Of a stretch of 64,000 nucleotides of DNA, positions 25,265-33,797 are shown piece after piece. Source of the stretch: DAIOEK01 sp963708715. Lineage in GTDB: Bacteria; Chloroflexota; Anaerolineae; Anaerolineales; Anaerolineaceae. Under the pieces are notes generated by a model. That model saw only the letters and a list, made by a program, of their open reading frames with translations, had not been told where the DNA came from and did no database searches. Position 1 is the stretch's first letter; every line of letters begins with the position of its first letter. The translations under genes were made by a program, and so were the position numbers. The stretch covers positions 62,001-126,000 of the forward strand of contig CAVPSU010000002.1 in NCBI GenBank assembly GCA_963708715.1. The letters are read 5' to 3'.

Positions 25265-25768
25265 ATGATAGACACAGTTCTGGTGCTGAACGCGAACTTT
25301 GAACCAATTCATGTATGCGATACTCGCCGAGCGCTCAGCCTAATCTACTCGCAGAAGGCTGCCCTCATCCTTAACGGACGCGGGTACGTTCATTCTGTTT
25401 CACAATCCTTCCCCATACCATCAGTCATCCGACTCGAACATATGATTCACCGACCTCGACCGACGGTTCATCTTACGCGCCATGAATTATTCAGAAGGGA
25501 TCATTACACCTGTCAGTATTGTGGAAAATCTGGTGGTGAGCTTACCATTGATCATGTAGTACCGCGAAACGCAGGTGGACCTCATAACTGGACTAACCTC
25601 GTGACTGCCTGCATATCCTGCAATCATCGGAAAGCCGCCAGAACCCCCGATCAGGCAGGAATGCATCTGCTGTTTCCACCCAGGCAGCCACCTGCATCAG
25701 TATATTATTACTTTCAGAAACATTTACATGATAATTCGGGTTGGGAGCCATTTCTGGAAGGTTGGTAA
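25265..25768 (+). CDS. HNH endonuclease-family protein
   Basis: A 167-residue stand-alone HNH protein. The core (about 78-125) contains the zinc-binding pairs C-Q-Y-C and C-I-S-C and the catalytic strand L-T-I-D-H-V-V-P-R-N-A-G-G with His in the middle. Proteins of this exact layout (N-terminal V-L-N-A-N-F-E-P) are common single genes in bacteria and are not linked to a known restriction or toxin system. Its stop codon is one base away from the stop of the convergent metallo-beta-lactamase gene, leaving no room for a terminator. Confidence 0.88.
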   Translation: MIDTVLVLNANFEPIHVCDTRRALSLIYSQKAALILNGRGYVHSVSQSFPIPSVIRLEHMIHRPRPTVHLTRHELFRRDHYTCQYCGKSGGELTIDHVVPRNAGGPHNWTNLVTACISCNHRKAARTPDQAGMHLLFPPRQPPASVYYYFQKHLHDNSGWEPFLEGW

Positions 25769-25769
25769 C

Positions 25770-26517
25770 TCAAGAAATTTCCATTCCATCTCTTGCCAGG
25801 CTTATTTGTCCCCCAAATACTTCTCTGGCATCTTGAATTAGTTTTTCATCATCAGCCTCTGCCGGATAGTGGATCAACAGGAGATCTTTTGCCTTCGCTT
25901 CCGCAGCATCCAATCCGCATTGCCGAGCCGAAGAGTGACCTTTTGCTTCTCCAGCCGCCTCATGAATCAGGAAATCCACATTTGCCCCTAACCGGACAAC
26001 AGCATCGCAAGGTTCAGTGTCACAGCTATACGCAATGCTCTTCCCTGTGTTTTTTAATTCAAATCTCAATCCGATAGTAGGTATCAGGTGTTTAACCGGC
26101 ATCGAGAAAATTCGGATCTTCTCAGAATTAAGAATTATTGACATCGATTCTGGAAGAGTATGGAAACTCACTGGGAAAAATTCCGGCCATTGCTGCCAAT
26201 CGAACAGGTCCATCATTGTCCGGGTTCTTTCCAGGGTATGCTGCAATCCATGGATCCGAAGGGGCGCTTTTCTGCCGAGCAGCCACCAATCCATCAACAT
26301 CAATGGTAAACCAGTTACATGATCAGGGTGGAAGTGAGTTCAGAATGACATCGCTGATATCGTGGATCGTTTTTCCAGTTTGTTGTAACCTGGAGAACGC
26401 ATTTACACCGCAATCGATAAGTATAGAATCATGATCATTATCCAATAAGAAATATGTGTTTTCTCGTTCCAGCCCGGGGATCGCATTTGAACTTCCAAGA
26501 ATTACCAGTTTTATCAT
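25770..26517 (-). CDS. RNase Z-like metallo-beta-lactamase-fold hydrolase, split by a frameshift at its metal motif
   Basis: The N-terminal part (26517 to 26323) begins MIKLVILGSSNAIPG and runs out of frame right after S-D-V-I-L. Reading one base over gives T-H-F-H-P-D-H-V-T-G, the H-x-H-x-D-H metal signature, and continues to 25770. Later features are Y-S-C-D-T (normally Y-S-G-D-T), L-I-H-E-A and a final L-I-H-Y metal His. A single surplus A in the GAAC stretch near 26340 explains the break. Joined length is about 248 residues, normal for the family. ATG 26517 follows GGCGGAG. It is the third gene after the ABC ATPase and permease. Confidence 0.82.
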
Positions 26518-26537
26518 CGTCTCCGCCCTCGATCTGA

Positions 26538-27959
26538 TTATTTTATCAGCATCATTGCAATCCTTGGGGTCACCCACACCTCAACAACTGCCGCCAGAAT
26601 CAATAATGGGATGACTATGCCAACCATTATTTTCGTCCACTGACCGAACAACTCCAGCCAGATTTCACTCACTGTTCGACCAGGATCCGGAAATGCCAAT
26701 TTTGCTCCCATCCGAAAAACGGTGGCTGTCGCCAAAATAGCTGCAGGTATCTCCAGGATGCCATGAGGAAGAATAAACCCGCCAAGATAAAGCCAGGGAG
26801 AGACACCCACCTGTTGTAACAATCCCATGAAATAGCCAACCACACCCAGGGACACGAACGAAGGTATGACTCCAAACACGCCAAAAGAGAAGAAACCTAA
26901 TACGAGACTGAGCAACAGGACTCGTAGATTATTCCAAAAATACCCGAGGACTGATGAGAAACTACCGATTGGAACTACTTGAATTGCTGTACTTATTTGT
27001 TTCTGAATATCACCTAAACCTAATTCGGAGAGAGGTATTTGAAAACGAAAAGCCTGGGTATATCCAATAAATATTGCAGCTATGAGCACAAGTAATATCA
27101 CAAGTGATGGGGTAAGGATCATTCGAAGTGTTTGCCAAACACTCCGATACCATCCTATTATGCTTCTTTTGTCGGATAGGAAAGAGGATAGAAATGACCG
27201 CCAACCCCAGCGAATATTGAGCACGTCAATTTCCTTGCCCAATAATTCTTCACGTCTGAAATGCGCCATTCCCACCCGAATGAGTAATACTGCGAAAATA
27301 CCCATCCCTGCCACTGCCCACCACAGGGTTGAAAAATCTCCCCAGAATACAACAATACTCTCTCCCTGGATCAGTAAAGCAGACGGAATAACGATGAAAG
27401 ACGCCAGTAAATTTGCTGCCCGAACCGAGGTAGTCTGGGTTGAGATGATCACGGCGGCGGCAACCATGACAAATGCCTGCACAGAAGTCAGGGCAACCAG
27501 TTGGATAATCAAAACCAGAGGCGGCAATGAAACCTTGGCGATAGCAAGCCCGACGAGATAAACTGTCATGCCGAGATAGCTGGAAAACAAAGGCGGAACT
27601 GTCGCGGAAAGTAATTTTCCCAGATATAACTGCCAATCCTTTAATGGAGTATTCAGGAGCGGTTCAATAGATCCGCGTTCCTTCTCTCCCACAAAAGTCT
27701 CCAGGGCAATCACAAGAGAAACCGATATCGGAAAAAAGCCAACAACCATGAATAAGAATGGCACCAGGCGCTCTGCAACAATGGAGGCGCCATATTTCTC
27801 AACAAAACCCAACGCCTGTTGGGCAGTGAAATTCATCAAGAACGGGAAGAAGATTGTCAGCCCGAGAATCGGGAATATGATTCGCCAATCACGAAATTGA
27901 TCCCGTACTTCACGGCGGGTAATATATAAGGCGGGCACAATCTCCCGGAGGAAATTCAT
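26538..27959 (-). CDS. ABC-2-type permease fused to a SpoIIM-like domain
   Basis: A 473-residue membrane protein. The N-terminal half (1-235) is an ABC-2 permease with the cytoplasmic coupling segment G-E-K-E-R-G-S-I-E-P-L-L-N-T-P. A soluble linker (about 240-275) leads to a C-terminal membrane region with features of the stage II sporulation protein M family: F-G-V-F-G-V-I-P-S-F-V-S-L-G and I-L-P-H-G-I-L-E-I-P-A-A-I-L-A. It starts inside the ATPase stop (ATGA, 27959-27956), so the two are coupled. The cargo is unknown. Outside sporulating lineages SpoIIM-like proteins are usually separate genes. Confidence 0.85.
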   Translation of the reverse strand: MNFLREIVPALYITRREVRDQFRDWRIIFPILGLTIFFPFLMNFTAQQALGFVEKYGASIVAERLVPFLFMVVGFFPISVSLVIALETFVGEKERGSIEPLLNTPLKDWQLYLGKLLSATVPPLFSSYLGMTVYLVGLAIAKVSLPPLVLIIQLVALTSVQAFVMVAAAVIISTQTTSVRAANLLASFIVIPSALLIQGESIVVFWGDFSTLWWAVAGMGIFAVLLIRVGMAHFRREELLGKEIDVLNIRWGWRSFLSSFLSDKRSIIGWYRSVWQTLRMILTPSLVILLVLIAAIFIGYTQAFRFQIPLSELGLGDIQKQISTAIQVVPIGSFSSVLGYFWNNLRVLLLSLVLGFFSFGVFGVIPSFVSLGVVGYFMGLLQQVGVSPWLYLGGFILPHGILEIPAAILATATVFRMGAKLAFPDPGRTVSEIWLELFGQWTKIMVGIVIPLLILAAVVEVWVTPRIAMMLIK

Positions 27960-28894
27960 CGTACACCATCTGGGTTTACGGTTTGAAGATAAATATCTTC
28001 AAGGCTGTTCTCTATTTCAAACAGCGTAATGACTTGTATTCCATATCCCCGAAGTGTCTCCAAAACCACCGGGTTGTCACGATGAGGGTTATCAGTCGTA
28101 AAACAAAACCAGGAATCTCCAGTATTCGTGATCGTAATTCCCGGCAGCTTCATCGTAGACCATTCCATAGGTCTCGTGGTAACAACTTCCACTCGATATT
28201 CCGGGTCACCAAGTAATCGGCGGCGAATATCTTTTAATTGACCATCGAGAATGATCTGTCCATTCTGAATGATCGCAATCTGATCAGCGAGTTCTTCCGC
28301 TTCGCGTAAATTATGGGTGCAAAGAATGATAGCTCTATCCTTATCTTTCAACCGGCGGATCGTATCCCGGACCATGTACGCGCTTTCCGGATCCATTGCT
28401 GAAGTCGGTTCGTCGAGAAGTATTACAGGGGGGTCGTGGAGTAAAGTCCGTACCAAAGCCAACTTCTGCCGCATCCCTTTGGAATATTCCCCGAGTCGTT
28501 TTTTACCCACTGAAGCCAGACCAAATTGTTCAAGAAGGGTTGTGATCCGTGGTTGAGCTGATTTTGAAGGGATGTCATATAAATGAGCAAAGAATCCAAG
28601 GTATTCTGAAGCATTCATCCGCACATAGAGACCATGATGCTCCGTCAAAACGCCCACATTTGCTCGCACCCGATCGGCTTCATGCACAACATCGAAGCCA
28701 GCAACTTTTGCCCAACCTGAACTTGGTTGAAGAATTGAAGTGAGCATCCGAACGGTTGTTGTTTTCCCCGCGCCGTTTGGACCCAACAGAACCAATATTT
28801 CTCCTGCAGGAACATGTAAATTCACCCGATCGACAGCGCAGAAGTTGTCAAAATATTTGACCAGTCCTTCCGCTTCGATCATCCATTGATTCAT
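27956..28894 (-). CDS. ABC transporter ATP-binding protein
   Basis: A 312-residue nucleotide-binding subunit for the adjacent permease. Walker A is G-P-N-G-A-G-K-T-T, the signature is Y-S-K-G-M-R-Q-K (in place of LSGGQ, as in many export-type ABC-2 ATPases), Walker B is V-I-L-L-D-E-P-T-S-A-M-D, and the H-loop is L-C-T-H-N. The C-terminal extension (about 215-312) is typical of CcmA/DrrA-type subunits. It follows lgt by 5 nt. Confidence 0.93.
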   Translation of the reverse strand: MNQWMIEAEGLVKYFDNFCAVDRVNLHVPAGEILVLLGPNGAGKTTTVRMLTSILQPSSGWAKVAGFDVVHEADRVRANVGVLTEHHGLYVRMNASEYLGFFAHLYDIPSKSAQPRITTLLEQFGLASVGKKRLGEYSKGMRQKLALVRTLLHDPPVILLDEPTSAMDPESAYMVRDTIRRLKDKDRAIILCTHNLREAEELADQIAIIQNGQIILDGQLKDIRRRLLGDPEYRVEVVTTRPMEWSTMKLPGITITNTGDSWFCFTTDNPHRDNPVVLETLRGYGIQVITLFEIENSLEDIYLQTVNPDGVR

Positions 28895-28899
28895 AAGGG

Positions 28900-29751
28900 T
28901 TATTCTTGGGATTCTATTTCAGATTGAATCGGTAGATCGCCTTCGTCTCGTTGCGACCCATTACGATGCCGGATATATAAAATTATTGCCGAAGCAACCG
29001 CAATTATTCCCATGAGCGTTTGATTCGCATTGATCGTTCCTACGGAAGATGGATCCAACCGCAGGAATTCCAGAAAGAATCTTCCCGTCGGATAGAAAAC
29101 CAAATACGTTAAGAACACATCCCCGTCTCGCAGTTTCTCCTGAAAACGAATTCCAAGCCAAATGAGAAAAGCACTTATCGCCAGATTGTACAGTGATTCA
29201 TACAAAAATAATGGATGGTAATATTCCACATTTTGGTAGCCTGCAATACGATGCAGAGGGTCAATGAATAATTTCCAGGGCAAGTCGGTTGGCGCCCCAT
29301 ACAGTTCCTGATTTACAAAATTTCCCCATCTACCAATCGCCTGAGCTAAAATCAAGCCAGGAGCAATAAAGTCGACCCATCTGGTGAAGCTGACTTTCTT
29401 TGAACGGCAATAAAGGAGAAGTGCAATCACTCCACCGATCACTGCGCCTGGAATACCGAGACCACCATTCCAAATGGCGAGTGCATCCAATGGATGGCTG
29501 AAATAATACGCGGTCGTCAACCCCATACTTTTCATAGAATCGGGCGGAGTTAGTATATGCCAGATGCGAGCTCCAAGAATACCGGCGACCAATAACCAGG
29601 GTAATACATCCCAAACCAGGTCGCCATTATCTCCCCGACGCTTCGCCTGTCGTGAAGCCAACCAGGCTCCAAGCAGGGCGCCGACCATGATAATAATTCC
29701 ATAAAAATGAATAAAGATAGGACCCAGTTGAATACCAGCTCGTGTGATCAT
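28900..29751 (-). CDS. lgt: Prolipoprotein diacylglyceryl transferase
   Basis: Adds diacylglycerol to the lipobox Cys of prelipoproteins. The 283 residues form seven or so membrane helices. The Lgt signature is visible as I-G-R-W-G-N-F-V-N-Q-E-L-Y-G (about residues 135-148), with the essential Arg, Asn and Glu. It supports the lipoproteins seen in this window (46627, 50989, 60490). lspA is 10 kb away. It belongs to the operon that starts at the pgsA-like gene. Confidence 0.95.
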   Translation of the reverse strand: MITRAGIQLGPIFIHFYGIIIMVGALLGAWLASRQAKRRGDNGDLVWDVLPWLLVAGILGARIWHILTPPDSMKSMGLTTAYYFSHPLDALAIWNGGLGIPGAVIGGVIALLLYCRSKKVSFTRWVDFIAPGLILAQAIGRWGNFVNQELYGAPTDLPWKLFIDPLHRIAGYQNVEYYHPLFLYESLYNLAISAFLIWLGIRFQEKLRDGDVFLTYLVFYPTGRFFLEFLRLDPSSVGTINANQTLMGIIAVASAIILYIRHRNGSQRDEGDLPIQSEIESQE

Positions 29752-29763
29752 ATTTCCTCAATA

Positions 29764-30420
29764 TTATTTTTCAGTACCAGGCAGTTTTTTAGATGGGTAG
29801 GTAAGCAATTTCTTTTGATCCGACGCCTGCTTTCGTACCGTTAATATCCTCTGCAAAGCTGTATAATTTGCGAAGATTGCAATTATCCACAAGGAAACCC
29901 AGGGAATATTGAACACCAAACCCGGAACCAGTACAAGATAGCGTTCCACACGGCTCAATATCCCCACTTTAGCTGTGAAACCAAGTGCTTCTGCCCTGGC
30001 TTTTACATAGGAGACCATAACAGATCCTGCTGCAGCCAGAAAAACCAGTCCACAATTAAGCCAATCAGTCTTCTGCAGATAGTAAGCTAATAAACCGGCA
30101 AAGATAACCAATTCTGAATATCGATCGGTAACAGAATCAACAAACGCGCCGAATTCGGTTTGATCACCTCTGAGACGAGCCATCGCCCCGTCGAGGGCAT
30201 CGACCGGACCCATTACGAGGATGACCAACCCACCCAATGGAATTTTTCCGGTAGCGAGTAATATCGCGCCAATGGTTGTACCGATCAAGCCGAGCAGAGT
30301 AATTGTATTTGGAAGGATACCTGTACTGTTCACCCATCCTGCGATCTTATCAAGAAAGGTTTTTGATCTGGTTCGGAGAAATTTTTCGAGGTTGAAGGTT
30401 TCTTTATTTGATGCAGTCAC
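29764..30420 (-). CDS. CDP-alcohol phosphatidyltransferase (PgsA-like)
   Basis: Phospholipid headgroup enzyme of 218 residues with about six membrane helices. The family signature D-G-x2-A-R-x8-G-x3-D-x3-D is fully present from D-A-L-D-G-A-M-A-R to F-G-A-F-V-D-S-V-T-D (about residues 74-97). It may make phosphatidylglycerophosphate, phosphatidylinositol phosphate or a related lipid; the sequence does not decide. First gene of a likely operon with lgt and the ABC exporter, with a good promoter just upstream. Confidence 0.88.
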   Translation of the reverse strand: MTASNKETFNLEKFLRTRSKTFLDKIAGWVNSTGILPNTITLLGLIGTTIGAILLATGKIPLGGLVILVMGPVDALDGAMARLRGDQTEFGAFVDSVTDRYSELVIFAGLLAYYLQKTDWLNCGLVFLAAAGSVMVSYVKARAEALGFTAKVGILSRVERYLVLVPGLVFNIPWVSLWIIAIFANYTALQRILTVRKQASDQKKLLTYPSKKLPGTEK

Positions 30421-30449
30421 ATTTCCATCCTACGTTTAAGTGTATTTCA

Positions 30450-30478
30450 ATCCTACCCCGCGGCAGGATTTGTGTCAA
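30450..30478 (-). promoter_or_regulatory. Promoter of the pgsA-lgt-ABC operon
   Basis: On the minus strand TTGACA (30478-30473), 17-bp spacer, TAGGAT (30455-30450). AATCCTGCC...GGTAGGATT forms an inverted repeat covering the spacer, so a regulator or RNA hairpin could overlap the promoter. Confidence 0.65.
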
Positions 30479-30482
30479 GAAA

Positions 30483-32825
30483 TCATTCTTCCGGGTATTC
30501 ATCTTCGCTTGATTCGATCAATACTTCGCGCTCACGTCCTGCACCGATCGGTGGACCCACAATCCCCATATCTTCCAATTCGTCGATCAACGAGGCTGCC
30601 CGAGGGTAACCAATTCGCAGCCGGCGTTGCAGGAGGGACGCGCTCACCTTGCGGGATTGTTTGATGATCTCTATCGCGCGTTGGATGAGTTCATCTCCTC
30701 CACTCGCTTCTTCGACCAGGGTCTGTTCCCAAGGTGCTCCATTTTCCAATTTATCAGGCAATTCAGACTGCCAGTGCTTGATGATCCGATCTATCTCCTC
30801 GTCTGCAACCATCACCCCCTGGGCACGGATTGGCATACCAGCTTCCGGATTGAGAAAGAGCATATCACCCCGCCCAAGCAGGTTTTCCGCACCGGGAGTA
30901 TCGAGTATAACCCGAGAATCGGTATTGGAGGCAACAGCAAACGCGATCCTGGCCGGGAAATTGGCTTTGATCAGCCCCGTTACCACATCGGTCGAAGGAC
31001 GTTGAGTAGCTACGATCAGATGGATCCCTGTAGCACGAGACAATTGAGCCAGACGGACCAAAGCCGGTTCGGTCTGGGTTGGAGCGTTCATCATCAGGTC
31101 GGCAAGTTCATCAATAATCAAAACAATGCGCGGCAAGGTTGGATTTCCCTGTTTTTCCATTTTCTTGTTATACGCGTTAAGATCGCGGGCGTGTATTTCT
31201 GAAAATTGTTTATATCGTTGATCCATCTCAGCAATTACCCAACGTAACACACCTTGAATTCGCTCCAATTCCACTTCGACTTTGCCCAATAAATGTGGCA
31301 ATCCATTAAAGCGAACCAACTCCACCATCTTCGGATCCACCATGACAAGTCGAAGGTCTTCCGGGGAATTGCTCATCGCCAGACAGGCAGCAAGTGCGGC
31401 GATACAGACCGATTTTCCTGAACCTGTCGTACCGGCAATCAACATATGAGGCATTCTTCCCAGGTCGGCCACGACAGGTTGTCCTGAGACGTCCCTGCCT
31501 AATGCTAATGTCAATGGCGCCCCTATCTTGATAAACCGTTCACTTTCCAGGAGTGGTTTCAACCTGACTGTTACAGTTCGAACATTGGGAATTTCAATCC
31601 CAACATACGAACGACCTGGGACCGGTGCTTCGATTCGAATGGATGTAGATGACAAAGCCAGTGCCAGATCCCGCGAAAGAGACGATATCTGATTTACTCT
31701 GATTTTCTGTTTGGTCACCTGTCCGTCGGGGGCTGGTTTCTCAATATAGCCTGGTTCGACTGCGAATTGTGTAACCGTCGGTCCGATCCGATACCCAACC
31801 ACTCTGGCCGGTACGCCAAAATCCAATAATGTCTTCTCCAGGATCGCTGCCGACTGATTGATCGTTGACTCGTCCATTCGGATAATCTGTTCTTCCATAA
31901 GGATCGAAAGCGGAGGCAGATCACCATCTCGTTTTACCTGTGGCACCGGAGCCCTGTGCTCAGTATTTACATGCCTCGAGGTTGATGAAACGGGAATAGA
32001 ACCAAGATTTACCAGCGTATTAGCCTGTCCAGCTTTCTTACGTGGTAGAGGCGGATTGCCTGGATGACTGTTCCCCGGAGCTTTGTCAAATGGGGGCAAA
32101 TTGCTGATTTGAGTTTGATCCATCCTATTTGGTTGACCATTTTGGTTGGTAGATCCTACAGGTCTGGAATCGATTTCCGGATTTGAAATCTGGACCCGTT
32201 TAAACCCGGAATGGGTTTCTTTTTTATCTTCCGGTTTGTTTTTGTGCTTCATCTGGAATAGACTGGTCGTAATCACCGCGAAAATCGCAGTGATGCCGAA
32301 CCAGGCAGCTCCTCCCAAAAATTCTCCAACCGCGCTCCGAAGCAAATCTGCCAGACCCCATCCGATCAGTCCACCATAACGTCCCTGTTCTGCCTGGTCA
32401 ATATTGTAATTGGATAGCGCGGCCAGGAATGCCATAAGGCTGAAGAGTAATCCTTCGACGATGACCACCCGCCAGAAAAAACCACCCGGTAGATGCTTCT
32501 TTCGACGTAGACCGAGGACGCCCAAAATGCCTGACGCCACAATCAATAATGGTGCCCCCCAGCCGAACCAACGCTGGAGAAAGTCAGCCCACGGAGATAA
32601 AATAAAACCTCCAGTAAGATCCAACAGGGCTAGGAGAGAGAGCAATGCAAAAAGAACGAGTAAAACACTGAATACATCCTGACCAAACCGGCCGAAATGG
32701 GTAGTGACATCCACCATCCGATTCAAGCCGGATCTAAATGGGAAAGAAAAATCACTCCAGGCTGTTTTTGCTGAAGGAGGAATGGATATTTTCTTTGATT
32801 TTCGGGTTACCAATTTGACAGGCAT
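30483..32825 (-). CDS. ftsK: FtsK/SpoIIIE DNA translocase
   Basis: Septal DNA pump of 780 residues. Four N-terminal membrane helices (about 50-195) are followed by a variable linker (about 200-320) and the alpha-beta motor. Walker A is A-G-T-T-G-S-G-K-S-V (about 465-474) and Walker B includes L-I-I-D-E-L-A-D-L. The C-terminal gamma winged helix that reads KOPS-like sites is present (A-S-L-L-Q-R-R-L-R-I-G-Y-P-R-A-A). Seven bases separate it from the upstream S1-domain gene. Confidence 0.95.
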   Translation of the reverse strand: MPVKLVTRKSKKISIPPSAKTAWSDFSFPFRSGLNRMVDVTTHFGRFGQDVFSVLLVLFALLSLLALLDLTGGFILSPWADFLQRWFGWGAPLLIVASGILGVLGLRRKKHLPGGFFWRVVIVEGLLFSLMAFLAALSNYNIDQAEQGRYGGLIGWGLADLLRSAVGEFLGGAAWFGITAIFAVITTSLFQMKHKNKPEDKKETHSGFKRVQISNPEIDSRPVGSTNQNGQPNRMDQTQISNLPPFDKAPGNSHPGNPPLPRKKAGQANTLVNLGSIPVSSTSRHVNTEHRAPVPQVKRDGDLPPLSILMEEQIIRMDESTINQSAAILEKTLLDFGVPARVVGYRIGPTVTQFAVEPGYIEKPAPDGQVTKQKIRVNQISSLSRDLALALSSTSIRIEAPVPGRSYVGIEIPNVRTVTVRLKPLLESERFIKIGAPLTLALGRDVSGQPVVADLGRMPHMLIAGTTGSGKSVCIAALAACLAMSNSPEDLRLVMVDPKMVELVRFNGLPHLLGKVEVELERIQGVLRWVIAEMDQRYKQFSEIHARDLNAYNKKMEKQGNPTLPRIVLIIDELADLMMNAPTQTEPALVRLAQLSRATGIHLIVATQRPSTDVVTGLIKANFPARIAFAVASNTDSRVILDTPGAENLLGRGDMLFLNPEAGMPIRAQGVMVADEEIDRIIKHWQSELPDKLENGAPWEQTLVEEASGGDELIQRAIEIIKQSRKVSASLLQRRLRIGYPRAASLIDELEDMGIVGPPIGAGREREVLIESSEDEYPEE

Positions 32826-32831
32826 GTACGG

Positions 32832-33776
32832 CTAATCACCTTGCAGACAGAGTCCAATACGCTTCTTAACAGAATCTATGTGCAAGATTTTTACCGAAAC
32901 GCAATCATCTTTGTGGATCAGGCTGGAAAAATCAGTAATCCCCGGTGGAAGATCGATCGTTGAGATATGGATCAATCCTTCAACGCCTTCTTTCAATCGG
33001 GCAAAAGCTCCGAATTTGGTGATACTGGATATTTTTGCGCTAACCACATCTCCAACAGCGTAAATGTCTTCAATGGAATCCCATGGATTTTTTTCCAGGC
33101 GTTTATAGCTTAAAGCAATCCTTGAGTTTTGTTCTGTCACACTCAGTACAAGCGCTTCGATTCGCTGTCCAACACAGAGAATGTCTCTGGGCTCTTCAAC
33201 TCTGCCCCAGGATAATTCTGAAACATGGATCAGCCCTTCCAACCCGCCCAGATCAAGGAAAACTCCGAAATCGGTAATATTTGTTACAACGCCTGAAACA
33301 ATATCCCCCGGGTGGATATTAGCGAAAATTAATTTTCGTTTTCCTTCGCCAGCAGTCGCCGCCCGTTCTGAGAACACAATTCGCTCTTCTTCTGGGACGA
33401 ACTCGATAATTTTTACTGATAATTCTTTGTCGTTGTAGGATGAAAGGAATTTTTTACGCTCATCTTCAGTCATGCTGCAGGGCGCTTCGACAAGGTGAGA
33501 TACTGGAACAAACCCTTGAACACCTTCGCCCTGAATTAGCAAACCGCCCCGGTTAAATCCTGTGACCATCAATTTAAGGATGGCATCGTTTTTATAAATT
33601 CCCTCCAGATATTGCCAATTATTCTTTTCCGTGGAAATTAACTGACCTTTCCCTGAACCGATGGTATTTGCCGAAGATAAGAATTTTTCTTCCTCTGCCA
33701 GTATCGAATCCCACCAACCTTCATCTAACTGAAGAATCCCCTCATCCTTGCTTTCTTCTATTGGATCAAGAATCAT
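32832..33776 (-). CDS. S1 RNA-binding-domain protein (RpsA-like, three S1 modules)
   Basis: A 314-residue protein with an acidic start and three S1/OB modules: about 55-125, 143-213 (G-V-V-T-N-I-T-D-F-G-V-F-L-D-L-G-G-L-E-G-L) and 230-300 (I-S-S-I-T-K-F-G-A-F-A-R-L). The second and third modules carry the canonical F-G-x-F and G-L-I-H-x-S patterns. Ribosomal S1 has four to six modules in proteobacteria, so this short form may be the Chloroflexota S1-like protein or a general RNA chaperone. It is coupled to ftsK. Confidence 0.82.
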   Translation of the reverse strand: MILDPIEESKDEGILQLDEGWWDSILAEEEKFLSSANTIGSGKGQLISTEKNNWQYLEGIYKNDAILKLMVTGFNRGGLLIQGEGVQGFVPVSHLVEAPCSMTEDERKKFLSSYNDKELSVKIIEFVPEEERIVFSERAATAGEGKRKLIFANIHPGDIVSGVVTNITDFGVFLDLGGLEGLIHVSELSWGRVEEPRDILCVGQRIEALVLSVTEQNSRIALSYKRLEKNPWDSIEDIYAVGDVVSAKISSITKFGAFARLKEGVEGLIHISTIDLPPGITDFSSLIHKDDCVSVKILHIDSVKKRIGLCLQGD

Positions 33777-33797
33777 TTTTCCCTCCCCAAAATTTCC

